This document shows, piece after piece, positions 1 through 9,438 of a DNA stretch of 20,763 nt (position 1 is its first letter; the number at the start of each line of letters is the position of its first letter). This DNA comes from JANXSS01 sp043729515 (GTDB taxonomy: Bacteria; Pseudomonadota; Gammaproteobacteria; Burkholderiales; Burkholderiaceae_D). A program made the translations under genes and the position numbers. Under the pieces are notes generated by a model. The model was given only the letters and a program-made list of their open reading frames with translations, made no database searches and was not told where the DNA came from. The stretch is from contig JAYTLK010000161.1 of the NCBI GenBank assembly GCA_043729515.1, forward strand, positions 1-20,763, given 5' to 3'.

Positions 1-92
1 GCTTGTCGCTTGTCGCTTGTCGCTTGTCGCTTGTCGCTTGTCGCTTGTCGCTTGTCGCTTGTCGCTTGTCGCTTGTCGCTTGTCGCTTGTCG

Positions 93-94
<2 letters not shown>
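1..94. repeat. Heptanucleotide tandem array (GCTTGTC)n, cut by window edge
   Basis: Positions 1-91 are 13 perfect head-to-tail copies of GCTTGTC (GACAAGC on the minus strand), followed by a partial GCT at 92-94 that merges with the phaM stop codon (TAG, 95-93 on the minus strand). The array continues past the left edge, so its true length is unknown. Because 7 is not a multiple of 3, every reading frame on a strand reads the same cyclic heptapeptide: Asp-Lys-Arg-Gln-Ala-Thr-Ser on the minus strand and Ala-Cys-Arg-Leu-Ser-Leu-Val on the plus strand. None contains a stop. The lack of any divergence between copies suggests recent expansion or active slippage, though an assembly artefact at a contig end is also possible. 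Confidence 0.95.
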
Positions 95-1481
<1,387 letters not shown>

Positions 1482-1609
1482 GTCGGTCTCCTGGAATGTT
1501 TCGCCAGAGCGTAGCAGATTCCGCCAACCCGAGCCCCGGTGCAGCGCAAGCAGGCGCCGCAGGACGAGGTCTGGATCGGCATGCACGACGGCACGCAAGC
1601 CGATGCCGC

Positions 1610-1615
1610 TACAAT
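1610..1615 (+). promoter_or_regulatory. Candidate -10 element (TACAAT) for the DUF3108 gene
   Basis: TACAAT lies in the phaM/DUF3108 divergent intergenic region, on the coding strand of the DUF3108 gene. No good -35 hexamer is seen 16-18 bases upstream. If it is used, transcription would begin near 1622, which argues against the start codons at 1539 and 1617 and for 1623 (nearly leaderless) or 1683. Confidence 0.35.
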
Positions 1616-1622
1616 CATGCTG

Positions 1623-2843
1623 ATGCCCATTCTGCCCCCCTCACCTGCGACCCGCCCGGTCCGTGACGCGCGCGTGCACGGCATGCCAGGCCTGCGCTGG
1701 CCGGCATTGCTGCTCGTATCGCTGCTGTTGCACGCACTGCTGCTGGCCGTGGCGGGTGGCGGACTGTCGCCGACGCTATCCGAACGCAAGGCAAGCGTGA
1801 TGTCGGTGGCGCTGCAGGGCGTGCCTGCGGCGCCCGCCGCCGATCTTCCAGCCGATCCGGCGGCCGTGCCGGCCAGCCCGGTCGCGCCTGCCGTCCACCC
1901 GCGGCGGCGCAACCGGCCAAAACGACCAATGCCGCTCCCGGCAGCAGTGTCATCCGAAACGCCTGCCGATCCTGCTTCGGTCAATGTGACCGATCCAGCC
2001 CCGGTCAATGCGACCGATCCGGCCCCGGTCAGTGCGCCTGACCCGGCAGCGGGCATCGCGGAAAGCAGCAAGGCATCCGATCCGCAGGTGGCCATCGGCA
2101 CCGACATGCCGGCTGTTGTTCCTGCCGCTCTGGAGCCGACCACGGCGTCGACTGCGCCACCCCAGGCCGCCACTGCCCCGCCCGGGCACCACTACCGCGT
2201 CGCTCCACCGCCCTCGGTCACGATCGATTACGAAGTACGCTACGTTACGCGCGGTAGCACGACTCGCGGCGGCAGCGTGATCAGCTGGCGCAACGATGCC
2301 GGCAACTATTCCATCCGCGGTGAAGTCACGAAATTCGGCATCGCCCTGTCGTCATTTCGCAGCGAGGGCGCCATCGACGTCGATGGCATCGCGCCGGTGC
2401 TGTATGCAGAAAAAAACGCCCGCCGCTCGGAAACCAATACCCACTTCTCACGCGATCAACGCAAGGCGATCAGCTTCTCGGCCTCGACCGATACCTTCCC
2501 GCTGGCCGCCGGCGCGCAGGACCGCGGCAGCATCCTCTGGCAATTGAGCAGCATTGCCCGCGGTGACCCGGCACAACTGGCGCCCGGCGGCGTGCTCGAC
2601 GTGTTCGTGGCCGGCGTGCGGGATGCGGAACACTGGCTGATCGACGTCGTTGGCGAAGAATCGATCGCGCTCGAACACGGCCAGATGCAGGCCTGGCATC
2701 TGGTGCGTGCGCCACGCGCCGGCACCTACGACAAGCGCATCGACATCTGGCTGGCGCCCGCGCAGCAGTGGTATCCGGTAAAGTTGCGCTATACCGAAAC
2801 CAGCGGCGACACGCTCGACCTGTCGCTCAATGAATTGCATTGA
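1623..2843 (+). CDS. DUF3108 domain protein with TonB-like N-terminal anchor
   Basis: Function is not established for this family. Seen here: a single hydrophobic segment (LRWPALLLVSLLLHALLLAVAG), preceded by arginines and with no clear signal-peptidase site, which suggests an inner-membrane anchor. A Pro/Ala-rich region of about 150 residues follows and includes three 8-residue repeats of the type Asp-Pro-Ala-Pro-Val-Asn-Ala-Thr. A C-terminal DUF3108 domain begins near residue 196 (VTIDYEVRYVTRG) and contains the motifs FSAS, QDR, ILWQL, RDAEHW and DIWLAPAQQWYPV. The layout of TM, Pro-rich spacer and periplasmic domain resembles TonB in design only. The start is uncertain: 1623 is the first ATG at the predicted transcription start, 1683 gives a tighter signal-anchor N-terminus, 1617 is also possible, and none has a clear ribosome site. 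It is followed 45 bp later by a DUF3108 paralogue. Confidence 0.75.
   Translation: MPILPPSPATRPVRDARVHGMPGLRWPALLLVSLLLHALLLAVAGGGLSPTLSERKASVMSVALQGVPAAPAADLPADPAAVPASPVAPAVHPRRRNRPKRPMPLPAAVSSETPADPASVNVTDPAPVNATDPAPVSAPDPAAGIAESSKASDPQVAIGTDMPAVVPAALEPTTASTAPPQAATAPPGHHYRVAPPPSVTIDYEVRYVTRGSTTRGGSVISWRNDAGNYSIRGEVTKFGIALSSFRSEGAIDVDGIAPVLYAEKNARRSETNTHFSRDQRKAISFSASTDTFPLAAGAQDRGSILWQLSSIARGDPAQLAPGGVLDVFVAGVRDAEHWLIDVVGEESIALEHGQMQAWHLVRAPRAGTYDKRIDIWLAPAQQWYPVKLRYTETSGDTLDLSLNELH
1968..2039 (+). repeat. Three 24-bp direct repeats in the DUF3108 spacer
   Basis: Three in-frame 24-bp units (1968-1991, 1992-2015, 2016-2039) encode DPASVNVT, DPAPVNAT and DPAPVSAP, part of the Pro-rich spacer. 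The units differ at a few bases, so the repeat is older than the perfect arrays elsewhere in the window. Confidence 0.8.
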
Positions 2844-2888
2844 CGCACGATGCGGCGGCATGCAGCCGGAACCCATTCAAGGATACCG

Positions 2889-3782
2889 ATGAATCTTGTC
2901 CAGACCCGATCGACCAGGCCAATGCCGCTGCATGGCCGACATGTTTTTTTATCTGTCTTGTTCTGCGCAGGCATGAGCATTACCGGAACAACGGCAGCAC
3001 AAGTAACGCCAGCATCACCAGCAACGCCAGCAACGCCAGCAACGCCAGCAACACCAGCAACCCCGCCGGCACAATCGACCCCACCAGCACAACCTGCAGC
3101 AGACAATCACGCTGCCGCGCCGGCCCGCAAGGTCAGCCTGCCACCCTCCGCCGACCTGCAATACCGCATCAAGGCGCAGCAGAGCGGCCTCACCATCGAC
3201 GGCACTGGCCTCGTGAAATGGCAGCAGGCCGACGGCAAGTTCAGCGCCAGCAGCGAATCGCGCGCCAGCCTGTTCGGCAAGGTGCTGGAGGCCAGCAGCA
3301 GCGGCGCCGTGGATCAGAACGGCCTGATGCCGGCAGTATTCAACGACAAGCGTTTTCGCAAGGAGGCGACCACTACCACCTTCGATCGCCAGAGCAATAC
3401 GATTCGCTTTTCGGCGTCTGCCGTGACCTATCCGATCAAGGGCGGCGAGCAGGATCGCAACAGCGTGATCTGGCAATTGATCGGCACGGCGCGCGGCGCC
3501 GAGGGCAAGTTCAAGGCCGGCAGCGAATGGCGCTTTTTCGTGGTGGGGCAGCGTGATGCGGAACAGTGGGTGTTCAAGGTCGGCAAGTCTGAAACCCTGC
3601 GCACGCCGCAGGGCGAAGTGCGCGCGGTACACATCGTGCGAGCCCCGCCACCGGACGCCAGAGCGCAGCAACTGGACATCTGGCTGGCGCCGTCGATGGA
3701 ATGGTATCCGGTGCGCCTGCGCTTCACCGATCCTGACGGCGAGTACATCGAGCAGACACTCGAATCGATCGGGCACGGCTGA
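2889..3782 (+). CDS. DUF3108 domain protein, exported paralogue
   Basis: A 297-residue protein starting at the ATG at 2889, which has an AAGGA ribosome site (2879-2883) five bases upstream; the in-frame ATG at 2850 lacks one. The N-terminus is a signal peptide: a basic start, the hydrophobic stretch VFLSVLFCAGMSI, and a likely cleavage site at TTAA|QV. A (Pro-Ala-Thr)5 run and a Pro/Gln-rich linker follow, then a DUF3108 domain with the same landmarks as the upstream gene (RFSAS, GEQDRNSVIWQL, GQRDAEQW, LDIWLAPSMEWYPVRLRF). The two genes are evidently tandem paralogues with different membrane attachment: the first stays anchored and this one is probably released into the periplasm. Its stop codon overlaps the queC start (TGATG), so the two are probably cotranscribed and translationally coupled. 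The molecular function is unknown. Confidence 0.85.
   Translation: MNLVQTRSTRPMPLHGRHVFLSVLFCAGMSITGTTAAQVTPASPATPATPATPATPATPPAQSTPPAQPAADNHAAAPARKVSLPPSADLQYRIKAQQSGLTIDGTGLVKWQQADGKFSASSESRASLFGKVLEASSSGAVDQNGLMPAVFNDKRFRKEATTTTFDRQSNTIRFSASAVTYPIKGGEQDRNSVIWQLIGTARGAEGKFKAGSEWRFFVVGQRDAEQWVFKVGKSETLRTPQGEVRAVHIVRAPPPDARAQQLDIWLAPSMEWYPVRLRFTDPDGEYIEQTLESIGHG
3018..3062 (+). repeat. 9-bp tandem repeat encoding (Pro-Ala-Thr)5
   Basis: Five copies of CCAGCAACG (the last two with one changed base) lie just after the signal peptide of the second DUF3108 protein. They encode PAT units in frame. Confidence 0.85.
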
Positions 3783-4510
3783 TGGCGCCTGCACCGGCGA
3801 ACGCCATGCCGCCGATGGCCGAACAAGGCGCGCTGGTGTTGTTTTCCGGCGGCCAGGATTCGACCACCTGCCTGGCCTGGGCGCTGGCACGCTACGCCCG
3901 GGTGGAAACCATCGGCTTCGATTATGGTCAGCGGCATGCGATCGAACTGACCGTGCGCCCGACCCTGCGCGACAAGATCGTCATCATCGATCCTGCCTGG
4001 GCAACGCGGCTGGGTGAGGATCATCTGATCGATCTCTCGCTGCTGGGTGCACTGTCCGACACGGCATTGACGCGCGAGGTCGACATCGCGCTGCGTGACG
4101 ACGGCCTGCCGAATACCTTCGTCCCCGGACGCAACCTGCTGTTCATGATGGTGGCAGCAACGGTGGCCTACCGGCGTGGCCTGACGGTGCTGGTGGGCGG
4201 CATGTGCGAAACCGATTTTTCAGGCTATCCGGACTGCCGCGACGACAGCATGAAGGCGATGCAGATCGCGCTCAATCTCGGCATGGCCACGCGCACCACG
4301 ATCGAGACGCCCCTGATGTGGCGCGACAAGGCAGCCACATGGTCGCTGGCGCAAGAGTTGGGTGGCGCGGCATTGGTGGAACTGATCCGCAGCGACACCC
4401 ACACCTGCTATCTGGGCGAGCGTGGCGCGCTGCACGAGTGGGGATATGGTTGCGGCACCTGTCCGGCCTGCGCATTGCGGGCGCGTGGTTACGCCCGGTT
4501 CGTGGCGTGA
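3782..4510 (+). CDS. queC: 7-cyano-7-deazaguanine (preQ0) synthase QueC
   Basis: QueC is the cytosolic ATP-dependent enzyme that converts 7-carboxy-7-deazaguanine to preQ0 in queuosine biosynthesis. The 242-residue product carries the PP-loop ATP-binding motif SGGQDSTT near residues 21-28, the FDYGQRH motif, NTFVPGRN, and the C-terminal zinc cluster: the Cys of TCYLG followed by CGTCPAC. Length is normal, with a slightly long N-terminus; ATG codons at 3806 and 3815 are alternatives. The ATG at 3782 overlaps the stop of the DUF3108 gene by one base. No other que genes are in the window, so the link to DUF3108 proteins is positional only. Confidence 0.95.
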   Translation: MAPAPANAMPPMAEQGALVLFSGGQDSTTCLAWALARYARVETIGFDYGQRHAIELTVRPTLRDKIVIIDPAWATRLGEDHLIDLSLLGALSDTALTREVDIALRDDGLPNTFVPGRNLLFMMVAATVAYRRGLTVLVGGMCETDFSGYPDCRDDSMKAMQIALNLGMATRTTIETPLMWRDKAATWSLAQELGGAALVELIRSDTHTCYLGERGALHEWGYGCGTCPACALRARGYARFVA

Positions 4511-4517
4511 GTCATTC

Positions 4518-4534
4518 AACGGATTGCCGTTTTT
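4518..4534 (+). terminator. Weak candidate intrinsic terminator after queC
   Basis: AACGG (4518-4522) pairs with CCGTT (4527-4531) around an ATTG loop, and the T-run extends to 4534. The stem is only five base pairs, so it may be inefficient. Confidence 0.3.
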
Positions 4535-4607
4535 GCCGATAACGGGTAACGCACGCCACCCCATGGAATGAATCGCGCGACGCCATCTCCACAAATAAAG
4601 ACCTTCC

Positions 4608-5501
4608 ATGATGAATATTGTCATCCCTGCATTCACCCTTGCGGCCACCTGCTTGCTCTGCGCCTGCAGCGGCGGAAGTGCCGACGGGCCTGCTCCCACA
4701 TCGCCGCCTCCGGTCACGCAGGCGCCTCCGCCTGCCGCTGCCGCAGTGCCGTCGACGATGCCCGTGCGCACGGTCCGATGGACGCCCCGCTCCACGGATA
4801 CCTGGCAATGGCAGTTGCATGGCCCGATCAACACGGCCTACCCTGTGGATGTGTACGACATCGATCTGATGGAGGCACCCCAGGCAACGATCGACGCCTT
4901 GAAAATTCAAGGCAAGCGGATCGTTTGTTATTTTTCTGCTGGCAGCAGTGAAGATTTCCGCCCGGATTTCTCACGATTCCTTCCACAGGACATGGGAAAC
5001 GCCTTGAACGGCTGGCCCGGAGAGCGTTGGTTGGACACCCGCTCTGCCAATGTCCGCAGCATCATGCAAGCCAGGCTCGATCTCGCAGCCGCCAAGGGTT
5101 GCGATGGTGTGGAACCGGACAATGTCGATGGATTTTCAAACGATCCAGGGTTGCCGTTGACCGCTGCAACGCAGCTCGATTACCTGCAATTCCTCGCTGC
5201 ACAGGCCCACCAGCGTGGGCTGGCCATCGGTCTGAAAAACGACGTTTCTCAAATCGCGCTGGTATCGCATCTGTTCGATTTCGCCGTCAACGAACAATGC
5301 TTCGAATTCGACGAATGTGCCGGCTATGCCGCGTTCGTCAGTCAGGGCAAACCCGTATTCAACGCGGAATACGCGCAACGCTATCGGAACAATGCGGGTG
5401 GCGCCCGTGACGCCTTGTGTACCCAAGCCCACGCCGCATCGATCCACACGCTCGTGTTGCCGCTGGCGCTGGATGATGCGTCACGATTTTCATGCGACTG
5501 A
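4608..5501 (+). CDS. Glycoside hydrolase family 114 lipoprotein (putative endo-alpha-1,4-polygalactosaminidase)
   Basis: GH114 enzymes are TIM-barrel hydrolases acting on alpha-1,4-linked galactosamine polymers. The 297-residue product has a hydrophobic N-terminus ending in a lipobox-like LCAC with Cys20, so it is probably a lipoprotein, although the n-region lacks Lys/Arg. A Pro/Ala-rich linker covers about residues 28-50. The catalytic domain follows: TWQWQL (65-70), the VDVYDID strand (80-86), RIVCYFSAGS (104-113), the signature GVEPDNVDGF (167-176) with its conserved acidic residues, GLKND (208-212) and NEQC (228-231). No good ribosome site is visible before the ATG pair at 4608/4611. Base composition is lower in GC than the neighbours: three hand-counted 60-base lines gave 47-55% against 68% in one queC line. 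That suggests acquisition separate from the flanking core genes. The real substrate is unknown. Confidence 0.8.
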   Translation: MMNIVIPAFTLAATCLLCACSGGSADGPAPTSPPPVTQAPPPAAAAVPSTMPVRTVRWTPRSTDTWQWQLHGPINTAYPVDVYDIDLMEAPQATIDALKIQGKRIVCYFSAGSSEDFRPDFSRFLPQDMGNALNGWPGERWLDTRSANVRSIMQARLDLAAAKGCDGVEPDNVDGFSNDPGLPLTAATQLDYLQFLAAQAHQRGLAIGLKNDVSQIALVSHLFDFAVNEQCFEFDECAGYAAFVSQGKPVFNAEYAQRYRNNAGGARDALCTQAHAASIHTLVLPLALDDASRFSCD

Positions 5502-5519
5502 TCGGCGCGATCGTGCCGA
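5502..5519. other. Near-perfect 18-bp palindrome directly after the GH114 stop
   Basis: TCGGCGCGA followed by TCGTGCCGA forms a nine-pair inverted repeat with one G-T wobble. It starts on the base after the GH114 stop codon and precedes the terminator-like hairpin, so it may add to 3'-end formation. Confidence 0.5.
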
Positions 5520-5521
5520 GG

Positions 5522-5563
5522 AAAATGCGCGCCTGCGAATGACAACGTCGGGCGCGGCATTTT
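5522..5563. terminator. Probable bidirectional terminator between GH114 and IOR genes
   Basis: AAAATGC-GCGCC (5522-5533) pairs with GGCGC-G-GCATTTT (5551-5563): twelve base pairs with a single bulged G and a 17-base loop. The A-run on the left and T-run on the right give a GC stem plus U-tract on both strands, as expected between convergent genes. Confidence 0.6.
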
Positions 5564-5618
5564 CGTAACTAATTCGCTCCATCGCGGCTTCCTTGTGCAA
5601 CTGCCGCAGGCTGCAAGA

Positions 5619-8600
5619 TCATGCGGCCTGCTGTCGTGTCAGGCTGACGGAAGTTGGTCTTTCCGGATCGTAGAATGCCGCAATCAGGTCGGCTTCGTGC
5701 TGCCTGGCCGTCACCAGATGCCGCGCCTTCACATGTCCATAACCCCGGATCTCTTCTGGAATCGATGCGACCGCCGTGGCGGCATGCAGGTTCGTGCGAG
5801 TCAACGTCGGTAACAGTCGCGATACGGTTTCGCGATATTCGCCGATCAACGCCCGCTCCTCGCGCCGCTCCGCCGTGTAGCCGAACGGATCGAACGCGGT
5901 GCCACGCAAGCCGCGCAACTTCGCGAGAACGCCGAAGGCCTTCATCATCCACGGGCCGAACTCCTGCTTCACCAGGTGGCCGTGCGCATCGGTCTTTGCC
6001 AGCAATGGTGGCGCCAGATGAAAATGGATCCGGTAATCGCCTTCGAACATGCGCGCGATCTGCGTGGCGAAATCGCCGTTCGTATAAAGCCGGGCGACTT
6101 CGTATTCATCCTTGTATGCCATCAGCTTGAACAGGTATTTCGCCACCGCTTCGGTCAGTCGCAGCGCGGTACCCGGTGCGGCAATCGTGGTTTCCGCAGT
6201 GCGTACCTGCTCGACGAATTCCCGATAGGTCCGCGCATAACCGGCATTCTGATATCGGGTCAGGAAATCTACGCGCCGCGCGAGGATGTCATCGAGGCTC
6301 GGCATGCGCTTGAATTCGATTACCTGCGCCGGCGTATCGGCGAGCGCGCCGACGCCGGCGGTCTTTTCGACGGCTGCCAGATCATGCGCGGCGCTGCGGC
6401 CCCAGCCGAACGCCTGCTGATTGAATTCGATCGACACGCCGTTAAGCACGATGGCGCGGCTCAGGGACGCCAGCGACAGCGGTACCCGGCCCTTCTGCCA
6501 GCAATAGCCGAGCATGAACATGTTGGTGGCGATGGTGTCGCCCAACAGCGCCGTGGCGATGCGGCCGGCATCGATCAGGTCGACCCGGTCGCGCCCGCAG
6601 GCGACACGGATCGCCTCGGCGGCCTCGGCGCTCGGATCCTGCCAGTTCGGATTTTTCACGAAGGCGGCAGTCGGCGTCGGCGTTGCATTGATCGCGCCAT
6701 GCGTGCGGCCCTCGCCCAGGCGCGAGAGGACATCGCGGTTGCTGGTGACGATGACGTCGCAGCCAATTACCAGGTCCGCCGCGCCGGTACCGACCCGGGT
6801 CGAATGAATCTGTTGCGGATGGTCTGCCAGGCGCACGTGGGACACCACCGGGCCGCCCTTTTGCGCCAGGCCGCTCATGTCGAGCACCGAGCAGCCCTTG
6901 CCTTCGATGTGCGCCGCCATCGCCAGAATCTGGCCGACGGTGACCACGCCGGTGCCGCCGATGCCGGTCACGAGAATGCCGTAGCCGTCACCGGTCTCCG
7001 GCAACACCGGATGCGGCAACTGCGCCGCTGGCAATGCCGCCGATGACGCCGCCGTTGCGCCTGCTGCCGGGGCCGCATTGCCGCCGCTTGCTCCTGCCGA
7101 AGACACGGCAGACGACACCGCCGCCGCCATCTTCTTCGGCTTCTTCAGCTTGCCGCCCTCGACCGTCACGAAGCTCGGACAAAACCCCGTCACGCACGAA
7201 AAATCCTTGTTGCAGGTCGATTGATTGATCTGGCGCTTGCGACCGAATTCAGTTTCCAGCGGCTCCACCGAGAGGCAGTTCGATTGCACGCTGCAGTCGC
7301 CGCAGCCTTCGCATACCGCCGCGTTGATCACGGCGCGCTTGGCCGGATCCGGATATTCATTGCGCTTCCGACGCCGGCGTTTTTCCGAGGCACAGGTCTG
7401 GTCGTAGATCATGGCCGACACGCCTGTGCATTCGCGCAGTTCGCGCTGCACCGCATCGAGTTCGCTGCGGTGGCGCACCGTCACGCCCGGCGCCCAGTCA
7501 TAGCCGGCCGGATACTTGTCCGGCTCGTCGGTCACCACGATGATCGGGGTCACGCCTTCGGCAGCGATCTGGCGCGAAATCATGGCCGGATCGATCGGGC
7601 CATCCACGGTCTGGCCGCCGGTCATGGCGACTGCATCGTTGTAGAGAATCTTGTAGGTCATGTTGACCCTGGAGGCCACCGCCGCCCGGATCGCCAGCAG
7701 GCCCGAGTGATAGTAGGTGCCGTCGCCCAGGTTGGCGAAGACATGCTTCTCGGAGGTAAACGGCGCATGACCGATCCAGGTCGTGCCCTCGGCGCCCATG
7801 TGGGTGAAGGTCGAGGTCTCGCGATCCATCCAGGTCACCATGTAATGGCAGCCGATGCCGGCCAGCGCGCGGCTGCCTTCCGGCACCTTGGTCGAGGTAT
7901 TGTGCGGACAACCCGAACAGAAATGCGGCACCCGCTCCTTTTGCGGATCGGGCCGGGCGGCCACTTTCAGCACCGCTTCCTTGGCCTCCAGATAAGCCAC
8001 ACGCTCGCGCACCCGCTGCTCGATCGGATGGCCGGCGAAATAGCGGCTGATGCGGGTGGCGATCGCGCGTGCGATCTGGGCTGGATTCAATTCATAGGTG
8101 GCCGGCAGCAGCCAGTCGCCATGGCCGACGCCATCACGGTTGCTCCATTCGCCGGTGTCGTCGAACTTGCCGACCACCCGCGGGCGCACGTCGTCGCGCC
8201 AGTTGTAGAGTTCTTCCTTGATCTGGTATTCCAGGATCTGACGCTTCTCCTCCACCACCAGGATCTCTTCCAGGCCCTGCGCGAAGGTGCGGACCCCTTC
8301 GGCCTCGAGCGGCCAGGTCATGCCGATCTTGTAGAGCCGGATGCCGACTTCGGCTGCGACCGCTTCGTCGATGCCAAGGTCCGCCAGCGCCTGGCGCGTG
8401 TCGAGATAGGACTTGCCGGCAGTGACGATGCCGATCTTCGCCTTCGGGCTGTCCCAGATGATCCGGTTGAGCTTGTTGGCACGCGCATAGGCCAGTGCCG
8501 CATACCACTTGAAGTTGTTCATGCGGGCTTCCTGATCCAGCACCGCATCCGGCCAGCGAATGTTCAGGCCACCTTCGGGCAGCGCGAAATCAGTCGGCAA

Positions 8601-9347
8601 CGTGATCTGCACCCGGTCCGGATCGAGGTCGACCGACGCGCCCGATTCGACGATGTCGGTCACGCATTTCATCGCCACCCACAAACCGGTGTAGCGGCTC
8701 ATCGCCCAGCCATGCAAACCGTAATCGAGATACTCCTGCACCGACGACGGGTACAGCACTGGAATGCCACAGGCTTTGAGGATATGTTCGCTCTGATGCG
8801 CAGTGGTCGAGGATTTGGCAGCATGGTCGTCGCCGGCCAGCACCAGCACGCCGCCCAGCGGCGCCGTGCCGGCCATGTTGGCATGCTTGAAGACGTCGCC
8901 GCAGCGGTCCACGCCCGGCCCCTTGCCGTACCACATGCCGAACACGCCGTCGTACTGCGCACCCGGAAACAGATTGACCTGCTGCGTGCCCCAGATGCTG
9001 GTGGCGGCAAGGTCTTCGTTCACGCCCGGATGAAACTTCACGTGGTGCGCATCGAGATGTTTTTTTGCCTTGGCCGCGGTCTGGTCGACGCTGCCCATCG
9101 GCGAGCCGCGATAGCCGGTGATGAAGCCGGCGGTGTTCAGGCCGGCGCGCACGTCACGCTCGCGCTGCAGCATCGGCAGCCGAATCATCGCTTGCGTGCC
9201 GGTGATGAAGGCGCGGCCGCGCTGCAGCGTGTATTTGTCGTCGAGGGTGATGGCAGCGTTCGGCTCGGCGGCGAGATCCACGATGCCTTGCGGTGGCTCC
9301 GGCTGCTCGGACGGCAGCGTGTGGTCGGGGCGGTGTGGTGCGTTCAT
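5619..9347 (-). CDS. Fused indolepyruvate ferredoxin oxidoreductase (IorA-IorB type)
   Basis: The enzyme oxidatively decarboxylates arylpyruvates from Trp, Phe and Tyr to arylacetyl-CoA with TPP, CoA and ferredoxin. The start at 9347 has GGAGA about five bases upstream. The 1242 residues match the large fused proteobacterial form. The order is: a pyruvate-oxidoreductase-like N-terminal TPP half (GFITGYRGSP, near residue 75), a TPP-binding core (NLGDGTYYHSG and KILYNDAVAMTGGQ, about 540-580), and a Cys cluster for an iron-sulfur centre (CEGCGDCSVQSNC near 680-692, followed by further Cys including TGFCPSF). A Lys then Ala/Ser-rich linker covers about 733-775. The gamma (IorB-like) domain begins ILVTGIGGTGVVTVGQ, and a long C-terminal extension follows. 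The linker marks the junction of the two halves. The gene lies downstream of phhA and hppD in the same direction, so phenylpyruvate or 4-hydroxyphenylpyruvate are plausible substrates (inference). Confidence 0.9.
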   Translation of the reverse strand: MNAPHRPDHTLPSEQPEPPQGIVDLAAEPNAAITLDDKYTLQRGRAFITGTQAMIRLPMLQRERDVRAGLNTAGFITGYRGSPMGSVDQTAAKAKKHLDAHHVKFHPGVNEDLAATSIWGTQQVNLFPGAQYDGVFGMWYGKGPGVDRCGDVFKHANMAGTAPLGGVLVLAGDDHAAKSSTTAHQSEHILKACGIPVLYPSSVQEYLDYGLHGWAMSRYTGLWVAMKCVTDIVESGASVDLDPDRVQITLPTDFALPEGGLNIRWPDAVLDQEARMNNFKWYAALAYARANKLNRIIWDSPKAKIGIVTAGKSYLDTRQALADLGIDEAVAAEVGIRLYKIGMTWPLEAEGVRTFAQGLEEILVVEEKRQILEYQIKEELYNWRDDVRPRVVGKFDDTGEWSNRDGVGHGDWLLPATYELNPAQIARAIATRISRYFAGHPIEQRVRERVAYLEAKEAVLKVAARPDPQKERVPHFCSGCPHNTSTKVPEGSRALAGIGCHYMVTWMDRETSTFTHMGAEGTTWIGHAPFTSEKHVFANLGDGTYYHSGLLAIRAAVASRVNMTYKILYNDAVAMTGGQTVDGPIDPAMISRQIAAEGVTPIIVVTDEPDKYPAGYDWAPGVTVRHRSELDAVQRELRECTGVSAMIYDQTCASEKRRRRKRNEYPDPAKRAVINAAVCEGCGDCSVQSNCLSVEPLETEFGRKRQINQSTCNKDFSCVTGFCPSFVTVEGGKLKKPKKMAAAVSSAVSSAGASGGNAAPAAGATAASSAALPAAQLPHPVLPETGDGYGILVTGIGGTGVVTVGQILAMAAHIEGKGCSVLDMSGLAQKGGPVVSHVRLADHPQQIHSTRVGTGAADLVIGCDVIVTSNRDVLSRLGEGRTHGAINATPTPTAAFVKNPNWQDPSAEAAEAIRVACGRDRVDLIDAGRIATALLGDTIATNMFMLGYCWQKGRVPLSLASLSRAIVLNGVSIEFNQQAFGWGRSAAHDLAAVEKTAGVGALADTPAQVIEFKRMPSLDDILARRVDFLTRYQNAGYARTYREFVEQVRTAETTIAAPGTALRLTEAVAKYLFKLMAYKDEYEVARLYTNGDFATQIARMFEGDYRIHFHLAPPLLAKTDAHGHLVKQEFGPWMMKAFGVLAKLRGLRGTAFDPFGYTAERREERALIGEYRETVSRLLPTLTRTNLHAATAVASIPEEIRGYGHVKARHLVTARQHEADLIAAFYDPERPTSVSLTRQQAA

Positions 9348-9379
9348 GCTGTCTCCATGCCAAAAATTATGTCTTTGGG

Positions 9380-9394
9380 GGCGATGGTATCGCC
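9380..9394. other. Short hairpin in the IOR leader
   Basis: GGCGAT (9380-9385) and ATCGCC (9389-9394) form a six-pair stem with a GGT loop, 33 bases before the IOR start. No U-tract follows directly on the minus strand, so it is not a simple terminator. Confidence 0.35.
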
Positions 9395-9438
9395 GTCGGA
9401 CATCCCGCTTCGTGGGCGTGACATCCTGCTTTCATTGC

